This document shows positions 9,311-18,609 of a stretch of DNA of 64,000 nucleotides, in pieces. The stretch lies in contig NZ_CP013362.1 in NCBI RefSeq assembly GCF_001718315.1, forward strand, positions 124,001 through 188,000, written 5' to 3'. The notes beneath the pieces were generated by a model. The model ran no database searches and was not told the DNA's origin. It saw only the letters and a program-made list of their open reading frames with translations. The translations under genes were made by a program, and so were the position numbers. The stretch's first letter is position 1, and every line of letters begins with the position of its first letter. The stretch is from Burkholderia diffusa. Its GTDB lineage: Bacteria > Pseudomonadota > Gammaproteobacteria > Burkholderiales > Burkholderiaceae.

Positions 9311-12300
9311 ATGGCAAGCACGACTCTCGGCGTCAAAGTCGACGACCTTCTCCGCTCGCGCCTGAAAGACGCGGCAGCGCGTCTCGAGCGCACTCCCCAC
9401 TGGCTGATCAAGCAGGCGATCTTCGCGTATCTCGAGCGGATCGAGCACGGCCAGCTGCCGCCTGAACTGTCGGGCAGCAGCGGCGTGACGGAGCTTGCCG
9501 ACGGCCAGGCGGCGGACGGCGACGATGACAACTCGCCGCATCCGTTCCTCGAGTTCGCGCAGAATGTACAGCCTCAATCGGTGCTGCGCGCGGCGATCAC
9601 GGCCGCGTATCGCCGCCCCGAGCCGGAATGCGTGCCGTTCCTGCTGGGCCAGGCGCGCCTGCCGGCGAACCTGCAGGCCGACGTGCAGGGGCTCGCGACG
9701 CAGCTCGTCGAGGCGCTGCGCGAGAAGAGCTCGGGCGGCGGCGTCGAGGGGCTGATTCACGAGTTCTCGCTGTCGAGCCAGGAAGGCGTCGCGCTGATGT
9801 GTCTGGCCGAAGCGCTGCTGCGCATTCCCGATCGCGCGACGCGCGATGCGCTGATCCGCGACAAGATCAGCAAGGGCGACTGGCGTTCGCACGTCGGCCA
9901 CGCGCCGTCGCTGTTCGTGAACGCGGCGACCTGGGGCCTGATGATCACCGGCAAGCTCGTGACGACCAACAGCGAAGCGGGCCTGTCGTCGGCGCTCACG
10001 CGCCTGATCGGCCGCGGCGGCGAGCCGCTGATCCGCAAGGGCGTCGACATGGCGATGCGCCTGATGGGCGAGCAGTTCGTCACCGGCGAGACGATTTCAG
10101 AAGCGCTCGCGAACAGCCGCAAGTACGAAGCGCGCGGCTTCCGCTACTCATACGACATGCTCGGCGAAGCGGCGACGACCGAAGAGGACGCGCAGCGCTA
10201 CTACGCGTCATACGAGCAGGCGATTCACGCGATCGGCAAGGCCGCCGGCGGCCGCGGTATCTACGAAGGCCCGGGCATCTCGATCAAGCTGTCGGCGCTC
10301 CATGCGCGCTACTCGCGCTCGCAGCAGGATCGCACGATGAGCGAGCTGCTGCCGCGCGTGCGTGCGCTGGCACTGCTCGCGCGCCGTTACGACATCGGCC
10401 TGAACATCGACGCTGAAGAAGCCGACCGTCTCGAACTGTCGCTCGACCTGCTCGAGGCGCTGTGCTTCGATCCGGAACTCGCGGGCTGGAACGGCATCGG
10501 CTTCGTCGTGCAGGGCTACCAGAAGCGCTGCCCGTTCGTGATCGACTACCTGATCGACCTCGCGCGCCGCAGCCGTCACCGCCTGATGATCCGCCTCGTC
10601 AAGGGCGCGTACTGGGATACCGAAATCAAGCGCGCGCAAGTCGACGGCCTCGAAGGCTATCCGGTCTACACGCGCAAGATCTACACGGACGTGTCGTACC
10701 TCGCGTGCGCGAAGAAGCTGCTCGCGGCGCCCGACGCCGTCTATCCGCAGTTCGCGACGCACAACGCGTACACGCTGGCCGCGATCTATCACCTGGCCGG
10801 CCAGAACTACTACCCGGGCCAGTACGAATTCCAGTGCCTGCACGGGATGGGCGAGCCGCTGTACGAAGAAGTCACGGGCCGCGACAAGCTGAACCGTCCG
10901 TGCCGCGTGTACGCGCCGGTCGGCACGCATGAAACGCTGCTTGCATACCTGGTGCGCCGCCTGCTGGAGAACGGCGCGAACACGTCGTTCGTGAACCGCA
11001 TTGCCGACAAGACGGTGTCGGTGAAGGAACTGGTCGCCGATCCGGTCGACGAGGCGTCCAAAGTCGTGCCGCTCGGCGCGCCGCACGCGAAGATTCCGCT
11101 GCCGCGCAATCTGTACGGCGACGAGCGTCCCAACTCGATGGGTCTCGACCTGTCGAACGAACACCGCCTCGCGTCGCTGTCGTCCGCGCTGCTCGCGAGC
11201 GCGCACCATCCGTGGCGCGCGGCGCCGATGCTCGCCGACGACGCGCTCGCCGATGCCCCGGCGCGCGACGTGCGCAACCCGGCCGACCTGCGCGACCTGG
11301 TCGGCACGGTCAGCGAAGCGACGGCCGAACACGTAAGCGCGGCGCTCGCGCACGCGGTGGCTGCCGCGCCGATCTGGCAGGCGACGCCGGTCGATGCGCG
11401 CGCCGACTGCCTGGTGCGCGCGGCCGACCTGCTCGAAGCGCAGATGCACACGTTGATGGGCCTGATCGTGCGCGAAGCCGGCAAGTCGCTGCCGAACGCG
11501 ATCGCCGAAATCCGCGAAGCCGTCGACTTCCTGCGCTACTACGCGGCGCAGATCCGCGACGAATTCTCGAACGACACGCACCGTCCGCTCGGCCCTGTGG
11601 TCTGCATCAGCCCGTGGAACTTCCCGCTCGCCATCTTCATGGGCCAGGTGGCCGCCGCGCTCGCTGCCGGCAACACGGTGCTCGCGAAGCCGGCCGAACA
11701 GACGCCGTTGATCGCAGCGCAGGCCGTGCGCCTGCTGCGCGAGGCCGGCGTGCCCGCCGGCGCGGTGCAGCTGCTGCCGGGTACCGGCGAGACGGTCGGC
11801 GCGGCGCTGGTCGCCGATCCGCGCACGCGCGCGGTGATGTTCACCGGCTCGACCGAAGTCGCGCGCCTGATCAACAAGACGCTGTCCGCGCGCCTCGATC
11901 CGGACGGCAAGCCGATTCCGTTGATCGCGGAAACGGGCGGCCAGAACGCGATGATCGTCGACTCGTCGGCGCTCGCGGAGCAGGTCGTCGCGGACGTGAT
12001 GCAGTCGTCGTTCGACTCGGCCGGTCAACGGTGTTCGGCGTTGCGCGTTCTGTGTCTGCAGGACGATGTCGCGGACCGCACGCTGACGATGCTCAAGGGC
12101 GCGATGCACGAGCTGGCGCTCGGCAATCCGGACCGGCTGTCGACCGACGTCGGCCCGGTGATCGACGCCGAAGCGAAGCAGACGATCGACGCGCACGTCG
12201 CGGCGATGAAGGAGAAGGGCCATGCCGTCACGCAACTGCCGTCGCCGGAAGCCTGCGCGCACGGCACGTTCGTGCCGCCGACGCTGATCGAGATCGGCAG

Positions 12301-13243
12301 CATCGACGAGTTGAAGCGCGAAGTGTTCGGCCCGGTGCTGCACGTCGTGCGCTATCGCCGCAACCAACTCGACAAGCTGCTCGAGCAGATCCGCGCGACG
12401 GGTTACGGCCTGACGCTCGGCATCCACACGCGGATCGACGAGACGATCGCGCACGTGATCTCGAACGCGCACGTCGGCAACATCTACGTGAACCGCAACG
12501 TGATTGGCGCGGTGGTCGGCGTGCAGCCGTTCGGCGGCGAAGGGCTGTCGGGCACGGGCCCGAAGGCCGGCGGCGCGCTGTACCTGCAGCGCCTGCTCGC
12601 GACGCGTCCGTCCGGCCTGCCGCGTTCGCTCGCGCAGACGCTGATCGCGGACGGCGCGGTCGACGGCGAACAGCGCGGCAACCCGGCGGCGGCGCTCACC
12701 GCGCTGCGCGACTGGCTGATCGAGCAGCGCGAGCCGGCGCTGGCCGCACGCTGCGACGGCTATCTCGCGCAGGTGCCGGCCGGTGCGACCGCCGTGCTGA
12801 CCGGCCCGACGGGCGAGCGAAACACGTATACACTCGGCCCGCGCGGCACGGTGCTGTGTGTCGCGGCCACGCCGGGCGGCGCACGCGCGCAGTTCGCGGC
12901 GGTGCTGGCGACGGGCAACCGCGCGTTGTTCGCCGGTGCGGCGGGCGAGGCGCTGGTGGCCGCGCTGCCGGCTGCGCTGAAGCCGCATGCGGCCGTGCGC
13001 AAGCAGGCCGACGCGCCGTTCGACGCGGTGCTGTTCGAAGGCGACAGCGACGAATTGCAGACGCTCGTGAAGGACGTCGCGCAGCGGCCGGGCCCGATCG
13101 TGTCGGTGCAGGGCGTGTCGGCGGGCGCGTTCGAGAACGGCGACGCGGAAGACTATGCGCTCGAGCGCCTGCTGACCGAGCGCTCGGTGAGCGTGAACAC
13201 GGCCGCGGCGGGCGGCAATGCGAATTTGATGACGATCGGCTGA
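9311..13243 (+). CDS. putA: Trifunctional proline utilisation protein (repressor / proline dehydrogenase / P5C dehydrogenase)
   Basis: This 1310-residue PutA oxidises proline to glutamate in two steps, through FAD-dependent proline dehydrogenase and NAD-dependent glutamate-semialdehyde dehydrogenase. Residues 1-47 (TLGVKVDDLLRSRLKDAAAR...) form a ribbon-helix-helix DNA-binding domain. The proline dehydrogenase barrel covers about 190-570 and the aldehyde dehydrogenase about 640-1130, with catalytic Cys908 in SAGQRCSALRVL. A C-terminal tail typical of long PutAs follows. ATG at 9311 is chosen because the DNA-binding domain starts there; an in-frame ATG at 9227 lies inside the operator hairpin. 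Five GTTGCA motifs upstream indicate autorepression. Confidence 0.97.
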   Translation: MASTTLGVKVDDLLRSRLKDAAARLERTPHWLIKQAIFAYLERIEHGQLPPELSGSSGVTELADGQAADGDDDNSPHPFLEFAQNVQPQSVLRAAITAAYRRPEPECVPFLLGQARLPANLQADVQGLATQLVEALREKSSGGGVEGLIHEFSLSSQEGVALMCLAEALLRIPDRATRDALIRDKISKGDWRSHVGHAPSLFVNAATWGLMITGKLVTTNSEAGLSSALTRLIGRGGEPLIRKGVDMAMRLMGEQFVTGETISEALANSRKYEARGFRYSYDMLGEAATTEEDAQRYYASYEQAIHAIGKAAGGRGIYEGPGISIKLSALHARYSRSQQDRTMSELLPRVRALALLARRYDIGLNIDAEEADRLELSLDLLEALCFDPELAGWNGIGFVVQGYQKRCPFVIDYLIDLARRSRHRLMIRLVKGAYWDTEIKRAQVDGLEGYPVYTRKIYTDVSYLACAKKLLAAPDAVYPQFATHNAYTLAAIYHLAGQNYYPGQYEFQCLHGMGEPLYEEVTGRDKLNRPCRVYAPVGTHETLLAYLVRRLLENGANTSFVNRIADKTVSVKELVADPVDEASKVVPLGAPHAKIPLPRNLYGDERPNSMGLDLSNEHRLASLSSALLASAHHPWRAAPMLADDALADAPARDVRNPADLRDLVGTVSEATAEHVSAALAHAVAAAPIWQATPVDARADCLVRAADLLEAQMHTLMGLIVREAGKSLPNAIAEIREAVDFLRYYAAQIRDEFSNDTHRPLGPVVCISPWNFPLAIFMGQVAAALAAGNTVLAKPAEQTPLIAAQAVRLLREAGVPAGAVQLLPGTGETVGAALVADPRTRAVMFTGSTEVARLINKTLSARLDPDGKPIPLIAETGGQNAMIVDSSALAEQVVADVMQSSFDSAGQRCSALRVLCLQDDVADRTLTMLKGAMHELALGNPDRLSTDVGPVIDAEAKQTIDAHVAAMKEKGHAVTQLPSPEACAHGTFVPPTLIEIGSIDELKREVFGPVLHVVRYRRNQLDKLLEQIRATGYGLTLGIHTRIDETIAHVISNAHVGNIYVNRNVIGAVVGVQPFGGEGLSGTGPKAGGALYLQRLLATRPSGLPRSLAQTLIADGAVDGEQRGNPAAALTALRDWLIEQREPALAARCDGYLAQVPAGATAVLTGPTGERNTYTLGPRGTVLCVAATPGGARAQFAAVLATGNRALFAGAAGEALVAALPAALKPHAAVRKQADAPFDAVLFEGDSDELQTLVKDVAQRPGPIVSVQGVSAGAFENGDAEDYALERLLTERSVSVNTAAAGGNANLMTIG

Positions 13244-13327
13244 CCATCCTTGCCGTTCGGATCAAACAAAGGAAGCGGCAAGGCGATCCCGAAGCCGCTC
13301 CATTTACCCTGGTACCAAGGAGATGCT

Positions 13328-14467
13328 ATGCAACACACGATGAAAAAGCTGGCAGGCGCGACGTTCGTCGCCGTCATGTCGCTTGCGGGGACGGCCCATG
13401 CGGACGACGTGAAGATCGGTTACGCAGGGCCGATGACGGGCGCCCAGGCTCACTACGGCAAGGATATGCAGAACGGGATCGCGCTCGCGCTGGAAGACTT
13501 CAACGCGACCAACCCGAAGATCGGCGGCAAGGCGGTGAAGTTCGTGCTCGAGACGCAGGACGACCAGGCTGACCCGCGCACCGGCACGACGGTTGCGCAG
13601 AAGCTCGTCGACGACGGCATCAAGGGCATGCTCGGCCACTTCAACTCGGGCACGACGATTCCGGCTTCGCGCATCTACGCGAACGCCGGCATTCCGGAAA
13701 TCGCGATGGCGACGGCGCCGGAATACACGCAGCAGGGTTACAAGACGACCTTCCGCATGATGACGTCCGACACGCAGCAGGGCTCGGTGGCGGGCACCTT
13801 CGCGTCGAAGGATCTCGGCATGAAGAAGATCGCGATCGTCGACGACCGCACGGCCTACGGCCAGGGTCTCGCCGACCAGTTCGAGAAGGCCGCGAAGGCC
13901 GGCGGCGCGACGATCGTCGACCGTGAATTCACGAACGACAAGGCCGTCGACTTCAAGGCGATCCTGACCAAGCTGAAGGCGGCGAAGCCGGACCTCGTCT
14001 ACTACGGCGGCGCGGATTCGCAGGCAGCGCCGATGGTCAAGCAGATGAAGACGCTCGGCATCACCGCACCGCTGATGAGCGGCGAAATGGTGAAGACGCC
14101 GACGTTCCTGAAGATCGCGGGCAACGCGGCCGATGGCACGATCGCATCGCTCGCAGGCCTGCCGCTCGAGGAAATGCCGGGCGGCAAGACCTACGCCGAA
14201 AAGTACAAGAAGCGCTTCGGCGAAGACGTGCAGACGTACTCGCCGTACGCGTACGACGGCGCGATGGCGATGCTCAACGCGATGAAGAAGGCTGATTCGA
14301 CCGATCCGGCGAAGTACCTGCCGGTGCTCGCGAAGACCGACATGGCCGGCGTCACGTCGTCGCACGTCGCGTATGACGCGAAGGGCGACCTGAAGAACGG
14401 CGGCATCACGATGTACAAGGTCGAGAAGGGCGAGTGGAAGCCGCTGAAGAGCATCGGCGGCAAGTAA
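13328..14467 (+). CDS. Branched-chain amino acid ABC transporter substrate-binding protein
   Basis: This 379-residue periplasmic protein belongs to the LivJ/LivK receptor family. A signal peptide ends near GTAHADD (about residues 1-25), followed by VKIGYAGPMTGAQAHYGKD, the family's N-terminal strand and ligand loop. AAGGAGATGCT sits directly before the ATG at 13328. No permease or ATPase gene adjoins it, so its transport partners must be elsewhere. It follows putA by 84 bases and ends before a strong terminator, so co-expression with putA is possible. The ligand could be an amino acid other than leucine, isoleucine or valine. Confidence 0.9.
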   Translation: MQHTMKKLAGATFVAVMSLAGTAHADDVKIGYAGPMTGAQAHYGKDMQNGIALALEDFNATNPKIGGKAVKFVLETQDDQADPRTGTTVAQKLVDDGIKGMLGHFNSGTTIPASRIYANAGIPEIAMATAPEYTQQGYKTTFRMMTSDTQQGSVAGTFASKDLGMKKIAIVDDRTAYGQGLADQFEKAAKAGGATIVDREFTNDKAVDFKAILTKLKAAKPDLVYYGGADSQAAPMVKQMKTLGITAPLMSGEMVKTPTFLKIAGNAADGTIASLAGLPLEEMPGGKTYAEKYKKRFGEDVQTYSPYAYDGAMAMLNAMKKADSTDPAKYLPVLAKTDMAGVTSSHVAYDAKGDLKNGGITMYKVEKGEWKPLKSIGGK

Positions 14468-14523
14468 GCATCGCGCGTGTTGCGGGCGGCGGCAACGCTG
14501 CGTCGTCCGGCTTGCGTGTGGAG

Positions 14524-14555
14524 GCCATCGGACCATTCGGTCCGGTGGCTTTTTT
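14524..14555 (+). terminator. Rho-independent terminator after the binding-protein gene
   Basis: GCCATCGGACC (14524-14534) pairs with GGTCCGGTGGC (14539-14549) around ATTC, with one G-T wobble, followed by six T (14550-14555). Confidence 0.92.
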
Positions 14556-14564
14556 GTTGGGTCG

Positions 14565-14651
14565 CTAGTCGGGCCGGTTGCGCGGCAGGAACTTCTGCAG
14601 CTTGCCGGGCGCCGCCCGGGCGGCGCGGTCGAGGGCGGCGACGAGGTTCAT
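14565..14651 (-). CDS. Possible 28-residue peptide downstream of the acyl-CoA dehydrogenase
   Basis: A minus-strand frame starts with ATG at 14651, preceded by CAGGAG at good spacing, and encodes MNLVAALDRAARAAPGKLQK plus eight residues before TAG. It begins 28 bases after the acyl-CoA dehydrogenase stop. The Ala/Arg-rich amphipathic sequence resembles the N-terminus of AMP-dependent ligases, so it could be a real small peptide or the stub of a lost ligase gene. Nothing else supports it. Confidence 0.3.
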   Translation of the reverse strand: MNLVAALDRAARAAPGKLQKFLPRNRPD

Positions 14652-14679
14652 CGGGGCTCCTGAGCGATGGGGCGCGAGG

Positions 14680-16332
14680 TCAGGCCGGGTACGCGCGCTG
14701 CAGCAGCGCGGCGACGTCGAGCGCATGCGGATCGAAGCCGCCCGCGATGCGGCCCCAGTCGGGGGCGGCCAGCCGCGTCGCGATGAACGCGTCGGCGACG
14801 GCTGCGGGCGCGTCGCGCCGCAGCAGGCACGCCTGCGCGACGAGCGCGAGCCGCTGCGCGAACACGCGCGCCGACGCCTCGAGCGTATCGGCCGGTGCCG
14901 CGAGCATCGCGCGCAGCGCATCGAGCGCCGTGCGGATGCGCGGTTCGCCCGCGCCGAGGTCGGTCAGTTCGGCGAACAGCGCCGCGGCCGCGTCGGGCTC
15001 GCGCGACACCGCGCGCAGCACGTCGACGCACATCACGTTGCCGGAGCCTTCCCAGATCGAATTGACCGGCGCCTCGCGGAACAGCCGCGCGATCGGGCCG
15101 TCGTCGACGTAGCCGTTGCCGCCGAACACTTCCATCACCTCGCCGGTCAGCTCGACCGCGCGCTTGCAGACCCAGAATTTCGCGGCGGGCGTGACGATCC
15201 GCTTCCACGCGCGCTCGCGCGGCGAGCCGTCGCGCTCGAATGCGTCGGCCAGACGCATCGCGAGCGCGAGCGCGGCCTCGCTTTCGAGCGCGAGATCGGC
15301 GAGCACGGTTCGCATCAGCGGCTGCTCGGCGAGCGCGCGGCCGAACGCATGGCGCTGGCGCGTGTACGCGATCGCCTGCACGACGCCCTGGCGCAGCATC
15401 GCGGCGCTGCCGAGCACGCAGTTCAGCCGCGTGTACGTGGCCATCTCGATGATGGTCGGAATGCCGCGCCCTTCGTCGCCGAGCATGATGCCCCACGCGT
15501 CGTTCAACTCGATCTCGCTGCTTGAGTTGCTGCGGTTGCCGACCTTGTTCTTCAACCGCTGGATCTCGACCGCGTTCTTCGTTCCGTCGGGCCGCCAGCG
15601 CGGCACGTAGAAGCACGACGGGCTGCCGGCTTCGGTGCGCGCGACGATCAGGTGCGCGTCGCACATCGGCGCGGAGAAAAACCACTTGTGGCCGCGCAGC
15701 CGGTATTCGCCGCCGCGTCCGCCCGCGCCGACGGCGCTCGCCAGCGTCGTGTTCGCGCGCACGTCGGAGCCGCCCTGTTTCTCGGTCATGCCCATGCCGA
15801 ACCAGATCGAGCGCTTGTCGGCGACAGGCACGTCGCGCGGATCGTAGTCGTCGCTGTACAGCTTGTCGCGCAGCAGATCCCACAGCGCGGGTTCCTTCTG
15901 CAGCACCGGAATCGCGGCCTGCGTCATCGTCGCCGGGCACAGCGTGCCGGCTTCGATCTGGCCGTGCAGGTAGAAGGCGGCCGCGGTCGCGGCCCAGCGG
16001 CCGGCGCGCGGATCGCGGAACGCGAGCGACACGAAGCCTTCGTTGCGGTACATGCCGAGCAGCGTGTGCCACGCCGGATGGAAGTCGACGCGGTCGATGC
16101 GCCGGCCGCGCCGGTCGAACGCATTCAGTTCCGGCGTGTGGCGATTTGCTTCGTCGGCGAGCCGCGCGGCGTCGGCGCTTCCCAGCCGCGCGCCGTACGC
16201 GTCGAGCTGCGGCACGGCCCAGCCGGCGCCCGCGCGCGCCAGCGCCTCGCGCAGCGCGATGTCGGTGGCGAAGAGGTTATAGTCGACCAGTTCGTCGAAC
16301 TGGTTCGTGACGGCATGGGTCGATTCGGTCAT
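14680..16332 (-). CDS. AidB-family acyl-CoA dehydrogenase
   Basis: This 550-residue flavoprotein closely follows E. coli AidB, a DNA-binding acyl-CoA dehydrogenase homologue of the adaptive response with isovaleryl-CoA dehydrogenase activity. Shared segments include RVDFHPAWHTLLG, GTLCPATMTQAA, GMGMTEKQGGSDVRANTT, GHKWFFSAPMCDAHL, KNKVGNRSNSSSEIEL and the C-terminal REAPVNSIWEGSGNVMCVDVL. The length matches AidB (541) rather than ordinary acyl-CoA dehydrogenases (about 390). It is divergent from a TetR gene with only 73 bases between, which suggests control by that regulator. Whether it acts in lipid or amino acid oxidation or in alkylation defence is open. Confidence 0.88.
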   Translation of the reverse strand: MTESTHAVTNQFDELVDYNLFATDIALREALARAGAGWAVPQLDAYGARLGSADAARLADEANRHTPELNAFDRRGRRIDRVDFHPAWHTLLGMYRNEGFVSLAFRDPRAGRWAATAAAFYLHGQIEAGTLCPATMTQAAIPVLQKEPALWDLLRDKLYSDDYDPRDVPVADKRSIWFGMGMTEKQGGSDVRANTTLASAVGAGGRGGEYRLRGHKWFFSAPMCDAHLIVARTEAGSPSCFYVPRWRPDGTKNAVEIQRLKNKVGNRSNSSSEIELNDAWGIMLGDEGRGIPTIIEMATYTRLNCVLGSAAMLRQGVVQAIAYTRQRHAFGRALAEQPLMRTVLADLALESEAALALAMRLADAFERDGSPRERAWKRIVTPAAKFWVCKRAVELTGEVMEVFGGNGYVDDGPIARLFREAPVNSIWEGSGNVMCVDVLRAVSREPDAAAALFAELTDLGAGEPRIRTALDALRAMLAAPADTLEASARVFAQRLALVAQACLLRRDAPAAVADAFIATRLAAPDWGRIAGGFDPHALDVAALLQRAYPA

Positions 16333-16405
16333 CGGGCTGTCTCCGGTCTCATGCTTCGCGGTCTGCCGGTCAAACGCGTTTCCGCTGAATTTCAGAGTAG
16401 CAAAT

Positions 16406-17074
16406 ATGCTGCCGCGACATGTTCAGGTTCCGGCGCCGCCCGGCCAGCCGGCGGCGCAACCCGCGCCCGCGTTGCGCCGCCGGCCGCGCCAGTCGCGCGC
16501 GCAGGCCACGTCCGAGGCGCTCCAGCAGGCATTCGTTCAGCTTTTGCTCGAGCGCGGCTATGCGAAGGCGACGATCCGCGAGATCGCGGCCGTCGCGGGC
16601 GTGAGCGTCGGCACCTTTTACGAATACTTCGGCGACAAGCAGAGCCTCGCCGCGCTGTGCATCCACCGCCGCGTGCTGGCGCTGGCCGACCGGCTGCGCG
16701 AAGCGGCGCACGGGCTGCGCGGCGTGTCGCGTGCCGAGCTCGCGGCCGCGCTCGTCGACCTGCAGGTCGATGCGATCGCCGCCGACGCCGCGCCGTGGAG
16801 CGCGTTCTTCGCGCTGGAGCGGCAGGTGTCGCCGCTCGGCGCGTACCGCCGCCATTACGACGCGTATGTCGCGCTGTGGCGCGACGCGCTTGCGCAATGC
16901 AGCGATCCGCCGCCCGCCGCGCGGCTCGACGGGATCGCGCGGATGGCGCATGCGGTCTGCTACGGCGGCGTGTCGCAGGCGCTGCTCACGCTCGGGCCCG
17001 TGCTCGACTTCGCCGCGTTGCGCGGCGAGTTGCGGGCCGTGCTGGATGCCTATCTGGCGGCCGCGGGCGCGTGA
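16406..17074 (+). CDS. TetR-family transcriptional regulator
   Basis: This 222-residue regulator has a TetR helix-turn-helix at about residues 33-78, seen in the segments RGYAKATIREIAAVAGVSVG and TFYEYFGDKQSLAALCI. An extended Pro/Ala-rich N-terminus precedes it. The C-terminal ligand domain (about 85-222) is not recognisable. The start at 16406 is preferred; an in-frame ATG at 16307 would overlap the divergent acyl-CoA dehydrogenase gene. The divergent arrangement makes that gene the likely target and an acyl-CoA or fatty acid a possible ligand, which is inference. Confidence 0.88.
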   Translation: MLPRHVQVPAPPGQPAAQPAPALRRRPRQSRAQATSEALQQAFVQLLLERGYAKATIREIAAVAGVSVGTFYEYFGDKQSLAALCIHRRVLALADRLREAAHGLRGVSRAELAAALVDLQVDAIAADAAPWSAFFALERQVSPLGAYRRHYDAYVALWRDALAQCSDPPPAARLDGIARMAHAVCYGGVSQALLTLGPVLDFAALRGELRAVLDAYLAAAGA

Positions 17075-17197
17075 CGCGCGGCGTGGCCGTGCGTCCGGGC
17101 AGCCCGCGCAAGCCGGCCGTGCGTGTGAGCCGGCTGCGGCGGAAATTCCTGAAGTGCATGCATTGCCGGCCAGACGGCCGTGGCATTGAGCCCTGTG

Positions 17198-17211
17198 CAT
17201 GACTCGTCATG
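17198..17211. repeat. Palindrome CATGAC-TC-GTCATG before the aminotransferase run
   Basis: Two 6-base arms (17198-17203, 17206-17211) form a perfect inverted repeat about 130 bases before the aminotransferase start. A further GTGCATGCA element lies near 17154. It looks like a regulator site in the 266-base gap; the protein is unknown. Confidence 0.3.
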
Positions 17212-17340
17212 AGAAAAATGCATGGCCGCCATGACGAACTTTCGATTGTCCACGCTTATTGACTCGGGCTAAATCATGCGTCGAGAGCCGGGCCGCACGC
17301 GTCGCGCGGGCCGGCGCGAAGGACATCCGAAGGAGGAGCC

Positions 17341-18495
17341 ATGCGAAGTGCCACCACGCCCCGTTCGAAACTGCCGGACGTCGGGACGACGATCTTCACG
17401 GTGATCGGCCAGCTCGCCGCGCAGCACGATGCACTGAACCTGTCGCAGGGCGCGCCGAATTTCGCGCCCGATCCGGCGCTCGTCGACGGCGTCGCGCGCG
17501 CGATGCGCGACGGCCACAACCAGTACGCGCCGATGGCCGGTGTCATGTCGCTGCGCGAACGCCTCGCGGAGAAGACGGAGGCGCTGTACGGCACGCGTTA
17601 CGACCCGGGCACCGAGATCACGGTGATCGCGAGCGCGAGCGAAGGCCTCTACGCGACCATCAGCGCGCTCGTGCATCCGGGCGACGAAGTGATCTATTTC
17701 GAGCCGTCGTTCGACAGCTATGCGCCGATCGTGCGCTTGCAGGGCGCGACGCCGGTCGCGATCAAGCTGTCGCCCGAGCATTTCCGCGTGAACTGGGACG
17801 AAGTGGCCGCGGCGATCACGCCGCGCACGCGGATGATCATCGTCAACACGCCGCACAACCCGACCGCGACGGTATTCTCCGCCGACGATCTCGAACGGCT
17901 CGCGCAGCTCACGCGCAATACCGACATCGTGGTCCTGTCGGACGAGGTCTACGAGCATGTCGTGTTCGACGGCGCGCAGCATCAGAGCGTCGCGCGTCAC
18001 CGTGAGCTTGCCGGGCGCAGCGTGATCGTGTCGTCGTTCGGCAAGTCGTTCCACGTGACGGGCTGGCGGGTCGGCCATTGCATCGCGCCGGCCGAACTGA
18101 TGGACGAGATCCGCAAGGTGCACCAGTTCATGGTCTTCTCGGCCGATACGCCGATGCAGGTCGCGTTCGCGGAAATCCTCGCGCGGCCGGAAAGCTATCT
18201 CGGGCTGTCGGCGTTCTACCAGGCCAAGCGCGACCTGCTCGTGCGCGAGCTGACCGGTTCGCGCTTCGAGCTGCTGCCGAGCGAAGGCTCGTTCTTCATG
18301 CTCGCGCGGTTCCGGCATTTCTCGGACGAGCGCGACAGCGACTTCGTGCTGCGCCTGATCCGCGATGCCCGCGTCGCGACGATTCCGCTGTCGGCGTTCT
18401 ACACCGACGGCACCGACGCGGGCGTGATCCGGCTCAGTTTCTCGAAGGACGACGCGACGCTGATCGAAGGCGCGCGGCGGCTGCGTTCGCTGTAA
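17341..18495 (+). CDS. PLP-dependent aminotransferase, methionine/aromatic type (YbdL-like)
   Basis: This 384-residue class I aminotransferase matches E. coli YbdL, which transaminates methionine and aromatic amino acids. Shared segments are SKLPDVGTTIFT at the start, NLSQGAPNF, GHNQYAPMAGV, TPHNPTATVFS and SDEVYEHVVFD. The PLP lysine is K235 in SSFGKSFHVTGWRVG. GAAGGAGGAGCC precedes the ATG, a near-ideal ribosome site. The next gene downstream is a polar amino acid binding protein, then a FAD-linked oxidase, all on the plus strand, which suggests one pathway for an amino acid or its 2-hydroxy or 2-oxo acid. Confidence 0.88.
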   Translation: MRSATTPRSKLPDVGTTIFTVIGQLAAQHDALNLSQGAPNFAPDPALVDGVARAMRDGHNQYAPMAGVMSLRERLAEKTEALYGTRYDPGTEITVIASASEGLYATISALVHPGDEVIYFEPSFDSYAPIVRLQGATPVAIKLSPEHFRVNWDEVAAAITPRTRMIIVNTPHNPTATVFSADDLERLAQLTRNTDIVVLSDEVYEHVVFDGAQHQSVARHRELAGRSVIVSSFGKSFHVTGWRVGHCIAPAELMDEIRKVHQFMVFSADTPMQVAFAEILARPESYLGLSAFYQAKRDLLVRELTGSRFELLPSEGSFFMLARFRHFSDERDSDFVLRLIRDARVATIPLSAFYTDGTDAGVIRLSFSKDDATLIEGARRLRSL

Positions 18496-18609
18496 TCGCG
18501 GGCGCGGCCCGCACCCCAAGCAGGCGACGTGTACGTCGCACGGAAAGTCAACGACGGAACCGGAGCACGCGCGAACGCACGGCGCCGGCCGACAAGCCAG
18601 GAGATCACG

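Noticed and set aside
10208..12988. Minus-strand 926-codon frame inside putA
   Set aside because: It is the shadow of putA; its product is Arg/Ala-rich without motifs, and the other strand encodes a fully recognised enzyme.
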